A stretch of DNA of 20,608 nucleotides from an uncultured Eubacteriales bacterium. Its GTDB lineage: Bacteria; Bacillota; Clostridia; Oscillospirales; CAG-272. Where the stretch lies: NCBI GenBank assembly GCA_934474225.1, contig CAKSLU010000026.1, positions 1 to 20,608 of the forward strand. Reading direction: 5' to 3'. Positions 13,582 to 20,534 of the stretch are shown piece after piece. Below the pieces are notes generated by a model. That model did no database searches. It was not told where the DNA came from and was given only the letters and a program-made list of their open reading frames with translations. Position 1 is the stretch's first letter. Every line of letters starts with the position of its first letter. A program made the translations under genes and the position numbers.

Positions 13582-14976
13582 TTACTGCCCCGCGCCGTTA
13601 TCGTCATCCGGTGCATACCCCGGATGCTTTTCGCTGACGACCTTGCGGGAGAGCGGGTTTTCGCTGCCCGGTCCGTAGGTCTCGTGGATCATGCGCCCCA
13701 TCGTGCGGTAGATTTCGTTGATCTGGCGGCGCATCTCGATGATGCAGTCCTCCTCGCTCGCCTCGCCGCGCACAATGTCCTCGGCAAGCGCGTTGCAGGT
13801 CGGCGCGCCGCAGGAGCCGCAGTCCAGGTGCGAAAAGCCCTTGCTGATGGTCTGAATCTTCTGCATCTTGCGCATCGCCGCCGCGCGGTCGGTGTCCAGC
13901 TGCATGACCGGCAGATATTTGACATCGGCATCCCACAGCATCCGCTCCCGCGCCTCGGCGGGAATGTCGCTTGCCAGCACGCTCTGCGACACCGGCAGAT
14001 ACCGCCGCAGGTTTTGCAGGCGCGCCTTGGCGATGTAGGGATTCTCCACCGTGAGCGTGCCGCCCACGCAACCGCCGTTGCAGGAATTCAGCTCGATGAA
14101 CTCAAGCCCCGCGAAGTTCTCCTTCTCAATCTCGTCGAGCACCTTGATGACATTCTCAATGCCGTCGGCAGCGAGGTACTTGTCGTTGAGCAGCGCGGCG
14201 CTCTCGCCGCCCGTGCCCGCCCAACTCAGCCCGATGAGCCCGGTCTCGGACGCGCGCTTCGGCTCGCCGATGTCCTTCATCGCGCTGACCAGTTTGAAGT
14301 AAATCTCGTTGATGCCGAGCACGCCGTCAAGCGCACTCTTCCCGGTGCCGAGCGGATTGCGCTGATAGCTGACCTTGGCGGGGCACGGCGAGATGAAGAG
14401 CGCGCAGATGTCCTCCTCGCGCAGCTCGGGGTGCTTCTGCATCGCCTCGTGCTTTGCCATGCGCGCGGCAAGTTCCACCGGCGCCAAAATCGGCAGCACA
14501 TTGTCGAGCAGGTAGGGAAAGCGCACGCTGATGAGGCGGACGACCACGGGACATGCCGAGCTGATGACCGGCTTCGGAATATCCTCGCGGTGCAGATACT
14601 CGCGCGTGTACGCCGAGACCAGTTCCGCCGCGCGCGCCACTTCAAACACATCGTCAAAGCCGCATTCGAGCAGCCCGGACACGATGTAATCGAGGTCGTC
14701 GAGGTTGTCAAACTGCCCGTACAGCGCAGGCGCGGGCAGCGCTATCTTCCATTTATAGTCCTTGAAATCGGCAAGGCTGTCGCAGACCGCCTTTTTCGCC
14801 TGATAGGGACAGAGGCGGATGCATTCGCCGCAGTCGATGCAGCGCTCCGCGCGAATGACGGCATGGCCGTTTCGGATACGGATTGCCTCTGTGGGACAAC
14901 GCTTGAGGCAGTTGGTGCAGCCCTTGCATTTGTCGAGATCCAGCGTGACCGAATGGTTGTAACCGTGTTCTGTCAT
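13582..14976 (-). CDS. Sensory-type [FeFe]-hydrogenase-like iron-sulfur protein (HydS-like)
   Basis: The 464-aa protein starts with two ferredoxin [4Fe-4S] motifs (C17/20/23/27 and C46/49/52/56). A compact H-cluster domain follows: L1 SSACPVV (139-145), L2 SPCPAK (C198) and L3 ELNSCNGGCVGG (C299, C303). Next comes a C-terminal Fes-type motif, C386-x2-C389-x4-C394-x16-C411. In L1 the proton-relay cysteine of active hydrogenases is Ala141, while the cluster-ligand position C142 is kept, as reported for the sensory HydS group. Related HydS proteins often carry a PAS domain; none is present here. Catalysis is expected to be slow or absent, fitting an H2 or redox sensor. ATG 14974-14976 is the only usable start but has no adjacent Shine-Dalgarno; a GAAAGGA lies about 50 bases upstream across a hairpin. 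It sits among ATPase and DRTGG genes. Confidence 0.85.
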   Translation of the reverse strand: MTEHGYNHSVTLDLDKCKGCTNCLKRCPTEAIRIRNGHAVIRAERCIDCGECIRLCPYQAKKAVCDSLADFKDYKWKIALPAPALYGQFDNLDDLDYIVSGLLECGFDDVFEVARAAELVSAYTREYLHREDIPKPVISSACPVVVRLISVRFPYLLDNVLPILAPVELAARMAKHEAMQKHPELREEDICALFISPCPAKVSYQRNPLGTGKSALDGVLGINEIYFKLVSAMKDIGEPKRASETGLIGLSWAGTGGESAALLNDKYLAADGIENVIKVLDEIEKENFAGLEFIELNSCNGGCVGGTLTVENPYIAKARLQNLRRYLPVSQSVLASDIPAEARERMLWDADVKYLPVMQLDTDRAAAMRKMQKIQTISKGFSHLDCGSCGAPTCNALAEDIVRGEASEEDCIIEMRRQINEIYRTMGRMIHETYGPGSENPLSRKVVSEKHPGYAPDDDNGAGQ

Positions 14977-14994
14977 GGCAAATCGGGGCGCTAA

Positions 14995-15014
14995 GCGGCG
15001 GCGTCTGCCGCCGC
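14995..15014 (-). promoter_or_regulatory. GC-rich hairpin in the leader of the HydS-like gene
   Basis: GCGGCGGC (14995-15002) and GCCGCCGC (15007-15014) form a perfect 8-bp stem with a 4-base loop, between the HATPase stop and the HydS-like ATG. There is no U-run, so it is not an intrinsic terminator. It lies between the only Shine-Dalgarno-like sequence and the start codon, so folding could bring them together or set expression ratios (inference). Confidence 0.4.
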
Positions 15015-15036
15015 ACGGGTCCCTTATCCTTTCATC

Positions 15037-15462
15037 TTATTTGACTGCTACGCGCATGGTGACCGTCGTCCCCTTGCCCACCTCGGTGTCGATGTGCATC
15101 TCGTCGCTGTAGCGCTTCATATTCGGCAGTCCCATGCCCGCGCCGAACCCGAGCGAACGGATGTTGTCGGGCGCGGTGGAATAGCCCTCCTTCATGGCAA
15201 GCTCCACATTGGGGATGCCGGGGCCGGTGTCGGCGAGAATGATATCGACCGAATCCGGGTTGACCACGAGGTCGGCGCTGCCGCCGTTTGCGTGGATGAC
15301 CATATTGATTTCGCCCTCGTACATGGCGATGGCAACGCGGCGAATCACATCGGGGTCAAAGCCGAGCTGGCGCAGCGCCTTTTTCGCCTGCACCGACGCC
15401 TTGCCCGCCGAGGTGAAGTCGCCGCCCGATACATCATAATGCAGCTTCAGCGGTTCACTCAC
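15037..15462 (-). CDS. RsbW/RsbT-like serine kinase-type ATPase (HATPase_c)
   Basis: The 141-aa protein has the size and motifs of anti-sigma-type serine kinases: N-box EGEIN (E49, N53) followed by VIHA, G1 box ADTGPGI (77-83), and lid/G2 SLGFGAGMGLPNM (103-115), ending with GKGTTVTMRV. RsbW-like proteins bind ATP and either phosphorylate an STAS antagonist or bind a sigma factor; neither partner gene is nearby. It starts at GTG 15460-15462, overlapping the TGA of the upstream DRTGG gene by four bases (GTGA), so the two products are made in step. Placement directly before the HydS-like gene suggests it is the output ATPase of that sensor (inference). Confidence 0.87.
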   Translation of the reverse strand: MSEPLKLHYDVSGGDFTSAGKASVQAKKALRQLGFDPDVIRRVAIAMYEGEINMVIHANGGSADLVVNPDSVDIILADTGPGIPNVELAMKEGYSTAPDNIRSLGFGAGMGLPNMKRYSDEMHIDTEVGKGTTVTMRVAVK

Positions 15463-15815
15463 TTCGGAAGCACACTCCCTCCCGTTAAGCCCGCGGCATA
15501 CAGCTTACCGCATGCCGCATACATCCGTTCTTCCGTGGTCAGAAGCGCAATGCCGCATTCCTCGGCGAGGTCAATGATGTCAAAGGTCGGCTTCTTGCCG
15601 CGCACAAATACGACGCAGCGCATGTCCATCATCTCCGCCGTGCGGATGACCTGCGGGTTGACAAGCCCGGTGAGCAGCACCGCCTGATCCTTGACAAATG
15701 CCAACACATCGCTCATCATGTCGCTGCCGCAGGCAGAGTGGACATCGTTGTCCAAGAGGTCCATGCCGCTGACGACCTCGGCATGGAGAAGTTCGGCAAT
15801 TCGTGAAATTTTCAT
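15459..15815 (-). CDS. Small DRTGG-domain protein (first of two)
   Basis: The 118-aa soluble protein leads the sensory operon. The DRTGG-like core is ACGSDMMSDVLAFV (28-41) followed by AVLLTGLVNPQVIRTAEMMDMRCVVFVRGK, a Rossmann-like strand-helix pattern. No catalytic residues are evident. It has five cysteines' worth of interest only in part (for example C29 and C102), not arranged as a cluster motif. ATG 15813-15815 has AAAGGAA upstream. It overlaps the RsbW-like gene by four bases, which suggests a physical partnership. DRTGG proteins recur beside HydS-like and HATPase genes in clostridial hydrogenase loci, to my recollection, but their role is unproven. Confidence 0.78.
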   Translation of the reverse strand: MKISRIAELLHAEVVSGMDLLDNDVHSACGSDMMSDVLAFVKDQAVLLTGLVNPQVIRTAEMMDMRCVVFVRGKKPTFDIIDLAEECGIALLTTEERMYAACGKLYAAGLTGGSVLPK

Positions 15816-15832
15816 AGGTGTTTCCTTTCGAG

Positions 15833-15846
15833 AGGCGCATGCGCCT
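15833..15846. promoter_or_regulatory. Perfect palindrome in the sensory-operon leader
   Basis: AGGCGCATGCGCCT is a perfect 14-base palindrome just downstream of the expected transcription start. It could be an operator or a short RNA hairpin near the ribosome binding site. Its right-hand half in the minus-strand sense (TGCGCCTCT, 15831-15839) is conserved at the same place before hydC, but the full palindrome is not. Confidence 0.45.
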
Positions 15847-15861
15847 GAATTTACTAAGTCT

Positions 15862-15890
15862 ATTATACAGGATATTTGCGCAGATTGCTA
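15862..15890 (-). promoter_or_regulatory. Promoter of the sensory operon (15815-12399)
   Basis: Minus strand TATAAT (15862-15867) preceded at 17 bases by TAGCAA (15885-15890). The surrounding 60 bases closely resemble the hydC promoter region. The spacer 15816-16178 has no gene: it holds this promoter, the terminator of the next unit and an intergenic repeat. Confidence 0.65.
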
Positions 15891-15934
15891 TAGTTTTTTA
15901 TGAAATGTGCAATCTTTTTAGGCATTTTGGATGT

Positions 15935-15962
15935 AAAAAAAGCCTTCCCGCACGGGAAGGCT
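15935..15962 (-). terminator. Terminator of the CoA-dehydratase-like operon
   Basis: AGCCTTCCCG (15941-15950) pairs perfectly with 15953-15962 around a 2-base loop centre, with six U residues after it on the minus strand (A-run 15935-15940). It lies beyond the cruciform repeat and ends transcripts from the genes at 16179-20394. Confidence 0.88.
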
Positions 15963-16017
15963 TGGCCTGCGGACAAACCACAGATTCAAAACGATATTGT
16001 CCGGCTGCACAAAGAGA

Positions 16018-16127
16018 GGCTCCCCTGTGCAAGGGGAGCTGTCAACGGAGTTGACTGAGGGGTTGTTCCTTACCATGTAACAATCCCTCCGGCGCTTCGC
16101 GCCACCTCCCTTTGCCAGGGGGAGGCT
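16018..16127. repeat. ~110-bp palindromic intergenic repeat (multi-stem cruciform)
   Basis: The element is an imperfect palindrome centred near 16073 and built of nested stems. GCTCCCCT/AGGGGAGC is at 16019-16039, GTCAAC/GTTGAC at 16041-16055, and the central GAGGGGTTGTT/AACAATCCCTC, with one mismatch, at 16057-16089. GGCGC/GCGCC is at 16091-16103 and CCTCCC/GGGAGG at 16105-16125. The outer arms are diverged copies of each other. I recall very similar repeats scattered between genes of Oscillospiraceae. There is no coding capacity or transposase, so it looks like a REP/MITE-type element mobilised in trans. No second copy is in this window. Confidence 0.75.
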
Positions 16128-16178
16128 ATGTTAGATGCGCACAGCCTCTGCGGAAACCGACATCTGCGGCGGTCTGCG

Positions 16179-17435
16179 TTACACCGATTCGTGCAGTTTA
16201 TCCTTTGCATTGGCAAGCATCAGCTTCAAGCGATTCTCCTGATTGACGCGGGTTGCGCCGGGGTCGTAGTCGATCGCCACGACATTCACATCCGGGTTGC
16301 GCTCCTTGATAGGCTTCATCATGCCCTTGCCGCAGATGTGATTCGGCAGACAGCCGAACGGCTGTGTGCAGACGATGTTCTTCACCCCGACGGCCGAGAG
16401 TTCCAGCATCTCCGCGGTGAGCAGCCAGCCCTCTCCCATCTTCGTGCCGCAGCCGATGTAGCCGTCGGCATAGGCGGGCACCTCCTCAAAGGGCGTCATC
16501 GGGCGGAAGCCGCCGTCCGTGAGCGCCGCGTTCATCTCCCGCTTCTTTTTGCAGAGGAAATCAAAGGCGAACTTTGCAAAGGGGTACAAAAACCGCTTGC
16601 TGCCGTACAGCTTGTGATCCACCATCTGATTGTAGACGCAGTAGAGGCAAAAATCGAGCAGCCCCGGCGTGACCACCTCGGCGCCCTCGTCCACGAGAAA
16701 CTGTTCGAGGTTGTTGTTGCCGAGCGGCGAATACTTGACGAAGATTTCGCCGACGATGCCGACCTTGACGGTCTCCTTTTCGCGTTTCGGAATCGCGGCA
16801 AAGTCCGCGACGATCTGACGGTAAGTCTTCTGCACATCGCGGTAGCGGATGCGCCGCCCCGCGCCGAGTTCGCCGCCGAGCCGCGCGGTCCAGCGCTCGG
16901 CAAGCGCCTCCGCGTCGCCCTTTTGCACCTCGTAGGGTTTGGTCTGATTCACCAGTGTGAGCAAGAGGTCGCCGTACAGCACGGCATACGCCATCCCGTG
17001 GTACTCGGACACGCCGAGGCTGAAGCCGGGATGATGCTCCAATCCCGCGAGGCTGAACGAGATGACCGGCACATAATCGTACCCCGCGCGGGCAAGCGCC
17101 TTACGCAGCAGGGATATGTAGTTGGACGCACGGCAGCCGCCGCCGGTCTGAAACAGAATCAGCGCGACTTTGTGCGGGTCGTAGCGCCCGGAGGTGATGG
17201 CTTCGAGAAACTGCCCGATAACGAGAACGGCGGGATAGCAGGCATCGTTGTGCACATAGCGGAGCCCCGCGTCGACCACCTTCTGCCCCGAAGTTTTGAG
17301 CAGCTCCATCTTGTAGCCGTAGGTGCCGAGGACGCTGCCGATGAGTTCAAAGTGCCGCGGCAGCATGGTGGGCATCAGGATGGTGTATTCTTTTTTCATC
17401 TCCCCCGTAAAGGGGATGTAGGACTGTGCCTGCAT
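16179..17435 (-). CDS. 2-hydroxyacyl-CoA dehydratase (HgdB)-like iron-sulfur protein
   Basis: The 418-aa protein resembles the C-terminal section of large clostridial acyl-CoA dehydratase activase-related proteins and the HgdB/double-cubane family. It has MPTMLPRHFELIGSVLGTYGYKMELL near the start and conserved cysteines C66 (HNDACYPAV), C101 (TGGGCRASNY), C263/C266 (DFCLYC), C329 (GYIGCGTKMGEG) and C356/C362/C368 (CTQPFGCLPNHICGKG). These are plausible ligands for one or more [4Fe-4S] clusters. The frame is open 95 codons further, but that part lies antisense-frame within the activase gene. I chose ATG 17433-17435, preceded by AAAGGAA and separated from the activase TGA by one base. The partner activase probably feeds it low-potential electrons with ATP. 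The substrate is unknown, and no CoA-transferase or acyl-CoA gene is nearby. Confidence 0.82.
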   Translation of the reverse strand: MQAQSYIPFTGEMKKEYTILMPTMLPRHFELIGSVLGTYGYKMELLKTSGQKVVDAGLRYVHNDACYPAVLVIGQFLEAITSGRYDPHKVALILFQTGGGCRASNYISLLRKALARAGYDYVPVISFSLAGLEHHPGFSLGVSEYHGMAYAVLYGDLLLTLVNQTKPYEVQKGDAEALAERWTARLGGELGAGRRIRYRDVQKTYRQIVADFAAIPKREKETVKVGIVGEIFVKYSPLGNNNLEQFLVDEGAEVVTPGLLDFCLYCVYNQMVDHKLYGSKRFLYPFAKFAFDFLCKKKREMNAALTDGGFRPMTPFEEVPAYADGYIGCGTKMGEGWLLTAEMLELSAVGVKNIVCTQPFGCLPNHICGKGMMKPIKERNPDVNVVAIDYDPGATRVNQENRLKLMLANAKDKLHESV

Positions 17436-17436
17436 G

Positions 17437-20394
17437 TCACCGTTCCTTTCTCTCGTCCAGCGCGCCGACAAGGCTGCGCAGGCGGATGCGCACCGCGCCG
17501 AGGTTGGTGATTTCGTCAATCTTGATTTGCGTATACAGCTTGCCGCCCGCGTCCAGCATCTCGCGCAGTTCGTCGGTGGTGATGGCGTCCACGCCGCAGC
17601 CGAACGAAACCAGCTGCACAAATTCCACATCGTCGTTCTGCACGGCAAACTCTGCCGCACGATAGAGCCGCGCATGGAAGGTCCACTGGTCGAGGACATG
17701 CGTCTTCTGCACGGGAACAAGGTCGCACACGCTGTCCTCGGTCACGACCGCAAAGCCGAGCGAGGCGGCAAGGCGGTCGATGCCGTGCGAGATCTCGGGG
17801 TCGGCATGGTAGGGTCTGCCCGCGAGAATCATCACGCGCCTGCCGTTTGCCCGCGCCCACCGCAGCGCTTCTTCGCCCTTTTTGCGCACGGCGGCGCGGT
17901 AGTCCGCATAGGCGGCAAAGCCGCACTTGACGGCGCGGCGCACCTCGGCGCGGCGGATGGTGGGGTCGAGCTTTTGCAGCGCGGGCGTCAGCGTGCGCAC
18001 GAGCGCCGCGCGGGAGTGGATGTCGAGATACGGATAGAGGAAGTTTGCGCGCGCGAGGTCGTCCATGTTGGCGTGCAGCAGTTCGGCGTAGTAGGCGACG
18101 ATTGGGCAGTTGTAGTGGTTGTCCCCCGCCTTTTCGTCCACATTGTAGGTCAGGCAGGGATAGAAAATCGTATCGACGCCTGCCGCGAGCAGCTGCTCGA
18201 TGTGCCCGTGCATGATTTTTGCCGGGTAGCAGGCGGTGTCGGACGGAATCGAGAACTGCCCCGCCTCGTAGGTCTTGCGCGTGGACAGTCCCGAGACGAC
18301 CACCTCAAAGCCGAGCGATGTGAAGAGCGCGTGCCACAGCGGCGCAAGCTCAAACATCCCGAGCGCCAGCGGCAGTCCGAGCTTGCCGCGGCTGCCGGGC
18401 ACGGGCGCAAGCCCTGCCAGCGTCTCGCGCTTCCAGGCAAAGAGATTCGGCGTGTCGTCGGCCTTGCCGATGCCCAGCCCGCGCTGGCACTGATTGCCCG
18501 AGATGAATTTTTCGCCGTCGCCGAAACTGTTCACCGTCAGGCGGCAGTGGTTCTGACAGCCGCCGCAGACCGTGGTCTTTGAGGTATGCGTGAAGTGCTC
18601 CAGCGCGTCGGCGTCCAGCAGCGTGCTCTTGTCAAACCGCATCGCATAGAGTGCCGCGCCGTATGCCCCCATCACGCCCGCGATGGAGGGACGCACGACA
18701 TGCGCGCCAAGCTCGTTTTCAAAGGCGCGGAGCACCGCGTCGTTGAGGAAAGTGCCGCCCTGCACGACCACGGATGCACCGAGGTCGCGCGCGGAATTGG
18801 CGCGGATGACCTTGTAAATCGCGTTTTTGACGACGCTGACCGACAGCCCCGCCGAAATGTCGGCGACCGTCGCGCCGTCCTTCTGCGACTGCTTGACCGC
18901 CGAGTTCATGAAGACGGTGCAGCGCGAGCCGAGGTTGACCGGCGCGCGGCTCTTCAGCCCCTCGCGGGCAAAGTTCTCCACGCTGTAGCCCATCGAGCGG
19001 GCAAAAGTCTCGATAAACGAGCCGCACCCGGAGGAGCACGCCTCGTTGAGCATGATGGAGTCAATCGCGCCGTTTTTGATTTTGAAGCACTTGATGTCCT
19101 GCCCGCCGATGTCGAGGATGAAGTCCACATCCGGGCGGAAATGCTTTGCCGCCGTGTAATGCGCCAGCGTTTCGACCAGCCCTGCGTCGGCGTGGAAGGC
19201 GTGCTTGATCAGCTCCTCGCCGTAGCCGGTGACGACGCAGCCCGCAATCGTGATGCGGTCGCCGCAGGCGCGGCGGATGGCAAGCAGTTCCTCCCGCACG
19301 AGCGAGACGGGGTTGCCGCGGTTGGAATTATAATAGGTATAGAGAATGTCCTTGTTTTCGGCAATCAGCACAAGCTTGGTCGTGGTGCTGCCGCAGTCGA
19401 TGCCGAGCCATGCGCGGCCGCTGTAGCTCCCGATGTCCCGCTGCCCGACCGTCGCTTCGGCGTGGCGCGCGCGGAATGCGGCAAGCGCCGCTTCGTCCGC
19501 AAAGAGCGGGGGCAGGCGGTTCTGCGTGCCGCTCATTTTGGCGGCGCAGTCCGTGAGGCGCGAAACGAGCGTGTCATAGTCGGTCGCCGCACCGTGTGAG
19601 GCGTACATCGCCGTGCCGAGCGCGACGGCGTAGAGCGCGTATTCGGGCAGGATGCCGGTGGTCTCGTCGAGGTGCAGCGTCTCGCGGAAGCGCTTGACAA
19701 GTCCCTTGCAATAGTACAGTGGGCCGCCGAGAAACATGACCTTGCCCGCGATGCGCCGCCCCTGCGCCAGCCCCGTGATGGTCTGGTTGACCACCGCCTG
19801 ATAGATGCTTGCCGCGACATCCGCCTTGGACGCCCCCTGGTTTAAGAGCGGCTGCACATCGGTCTTGGCAAACACGCCGCAGCGCGACGCGATGGGGTAA
19901 AGCTGCGTTGCCGCAAGGCTTGCCGCGTCCATCTCGTCCACACGCATGTCGAGCAGCACCGCCATCTGGTCGATGAACGCGCCGGTGCCGCCCGCGCAGC
20001 TGCCGTTCATGCGCTCGTCCGTGCCGCCGTCAAAGAAAATGACCTTGGCGTCCTCGCCGCCGAGTTCAATCACCGCGTTTGTATCCGGGGCAAACTTCTT
20101 GACAAACTCGCCGGTCGCATAGACCTCCTGCACAAAGGGCAGCCCCGCTGCCTCGGAAAGTCCCAGCCCCGCCGAGCCGGAGATCGCCACGGCAAACGGC
20201 ATCTCGCGCAGCAGTTCCGCCGCCCCTTCGAGCAGTTCCAGCGTCTTCTGCCGCACCTGCGACAGATGCCGCTCATAGCGCGAATACAGCAGGCGGTCGC
20301 CCTCTGTGAGGACGACCTTGACCGTCGTCGAACCGACATCAATGCCGAGCGCGCGATGCCGATCGCCTGCCCTTTCTTCGGTCTTGTCCGTCAT
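17437..20394 (-). CDS. CoA-dehydratase activase with two BcrA/BadF-type ATPase domains and DUF2229
   Basis: The 985-aa protein contains two tandem ASKHA ATPase domains of the HgdC/BadF/BcrA (archerase) family. Domain 1 (about 15-290) has GIDVGSTTVKVV, the cluster Cys133 in SCAGGTGAFID and Cys172 in SRCGVFAKTD. Domain 2 (about 328-615) has GIDCGSTTTKLV, NEACSSGCGSF (C453, C457) and GSRCTVFMNS (C492). A cysteine-rich linker (CGGCQNHC) and a DUF2229-like region follow. Such proteins hydrolyse ATP to drive an electron to very low potential for a dehydratase or double-cubane partner. ATG 20392-20394 with AGGGG upstream is preferred over a TTG 18 codons earlier. It and the following 418-aa gene together equal the ~1,400-aa single protein I recall from other Firmicutes. 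Confidence 0.85.
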   Translation of the reverse strand: MTDKTEERAGDRHRALGIDVGSTTVKVVLTEGDRLLYSRYERHLSQVRQKTLELLEGAAELLREMPFAVAISGSAGLGLSEAAGLPFVQEVYATGEFVKKFAPDTNAVIELGGEDAKVIFFDGGTDERMNGSCAGGTGAFIDQMAVLLDMRVDEMDAASLAATQLYPIASRCGVFAKTDVQPLLNQGASKADVAASIYQAVVNQTITGLAQGRRIAGKVMFLGGPLYYCKGLVKRFRETLHLDETTGILPEYALYAVALGTAMYASHGAATDYDTLVSRLTDCAAKMSGTQNRLPPLFADEAALAAFRARHAEATVGQRDIGSYSGRAWLGIDCGSTTTKLVLIAENKDILYTYYNSNRGNPVSLVREELLAIRRACGDRITIAGCVVTGYGEELIKHAFHADAGLVETLAHYTAAKHFRPDVDFILDIGGQDIKCFKIKNGAIDSIMLNEACSSGCGSFIETFARSMGYSVENFAREGLKSRAPVNLGSRCTVFMNSAVKQSQKDGATVADISAGLSVSVVKNAIYKVIRANSARDLGASVVVQGGTFLNDAVLRAFENELGAHVVRPSIAGVMGAYGAALYAMRFDKSTLLDADALEHFTHTSKTTVCGGCQNHCRLTVNSFGDGEKFISGNQCQRGLGIGKADDTPNLFAWKRETLAGLAPVPGSRGKLGLPLALGMFELAPLWHALFTSLGFEVVVSGLSTRKTYEAGQFSIPSDTACYPAKIMHGHIEQLLAAGVDTIFYPCLTYNVDEKAGDNHYNCPIVAYYAELLHANMDDLARANFLYPYLDIHSRAALVRTLTPALQKLDPTIRRAEVRRAVKCGFAAYADYRAAVRKKGEEALRWARANGRRVMILAGRPYHADPEISHGIDRLAASLGFAVVTEDSVCDLVPVQKTHVLDQWTFHARLYRAAEFAVQNDDVEFVQLVSFGCGVDAITTDELREMLDAGGKLYTQIKIDEITNLGAVRIRLRSLVGALDERKER

Positions 20395-20427
20395 GTCCGT
20401 CCCCTGCCTTTCCGCGAGAAAATCCAC

Positions 20428-20447
20428 TGCGCCGTCACTATGGCGCA
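20428..20447 (-). promoter_or_regulatory. Leader hairpin of the activase operon
   Basis: TGCGCC (20428-20433) and GGCGCA (20442-20447) pair around an 8-base loop, about 10-30 bases after the expected transcription start. There is no U-run. It could stabilise the transcript or act as an operator; evidence is symmetry and position only. Confidence 0.35.
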
Positions 20448-20464
20448 AATTGTTCTATTCTGAT

Positions 20465-20493
20465 ATTATAGCTGAAATTTTGTCGAAAGTCAA
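20465..20493 (-). promoter_or_regulatory. Sigma-A promoter of the activase operon
   Basis: Minus strand TTGACT (20488-20493), 17-base spacer, TATAAT (20465-20470): 11 of 12 consensus bases. The leader to the ATG at 20394 is about 63 bases. Confidence 0.82.
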
Positions 20494-20516
20494 TGCGCGT
20501 CCCGTCAAGTTTCGGT

Positions 20517-20534
20517 GTCGGTTTTGTGACCGAC
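20517..20534. promoter_or_regulatory. Inverted repeat upstream of the activase promoter
   Basis: GTCGGT (20517-20522) and ACCGAC (20529-20534) flank TTTGTG, about 25 bases upstream of the -35 box. It is a possible regulator binding site. The rest of the window to 20608 shows no gene or other clear signal. Confidence 0.3.

Noticed and set aside
13624..14994. 456-codon plus-strand open frame opposite the HydS-like gene
   Set aside because: Antisense shadow of a gene with intact iron-sulfur motifs; no domain or promoter of its own.
17436..17720. N-terminal extension of the 418-aa HgdB-like protein by 95 codons
   Set aside because: Lies inside the activase gene in another frame and has no family resemblance; ATG 17433-17435 with AAAGGAA is better.
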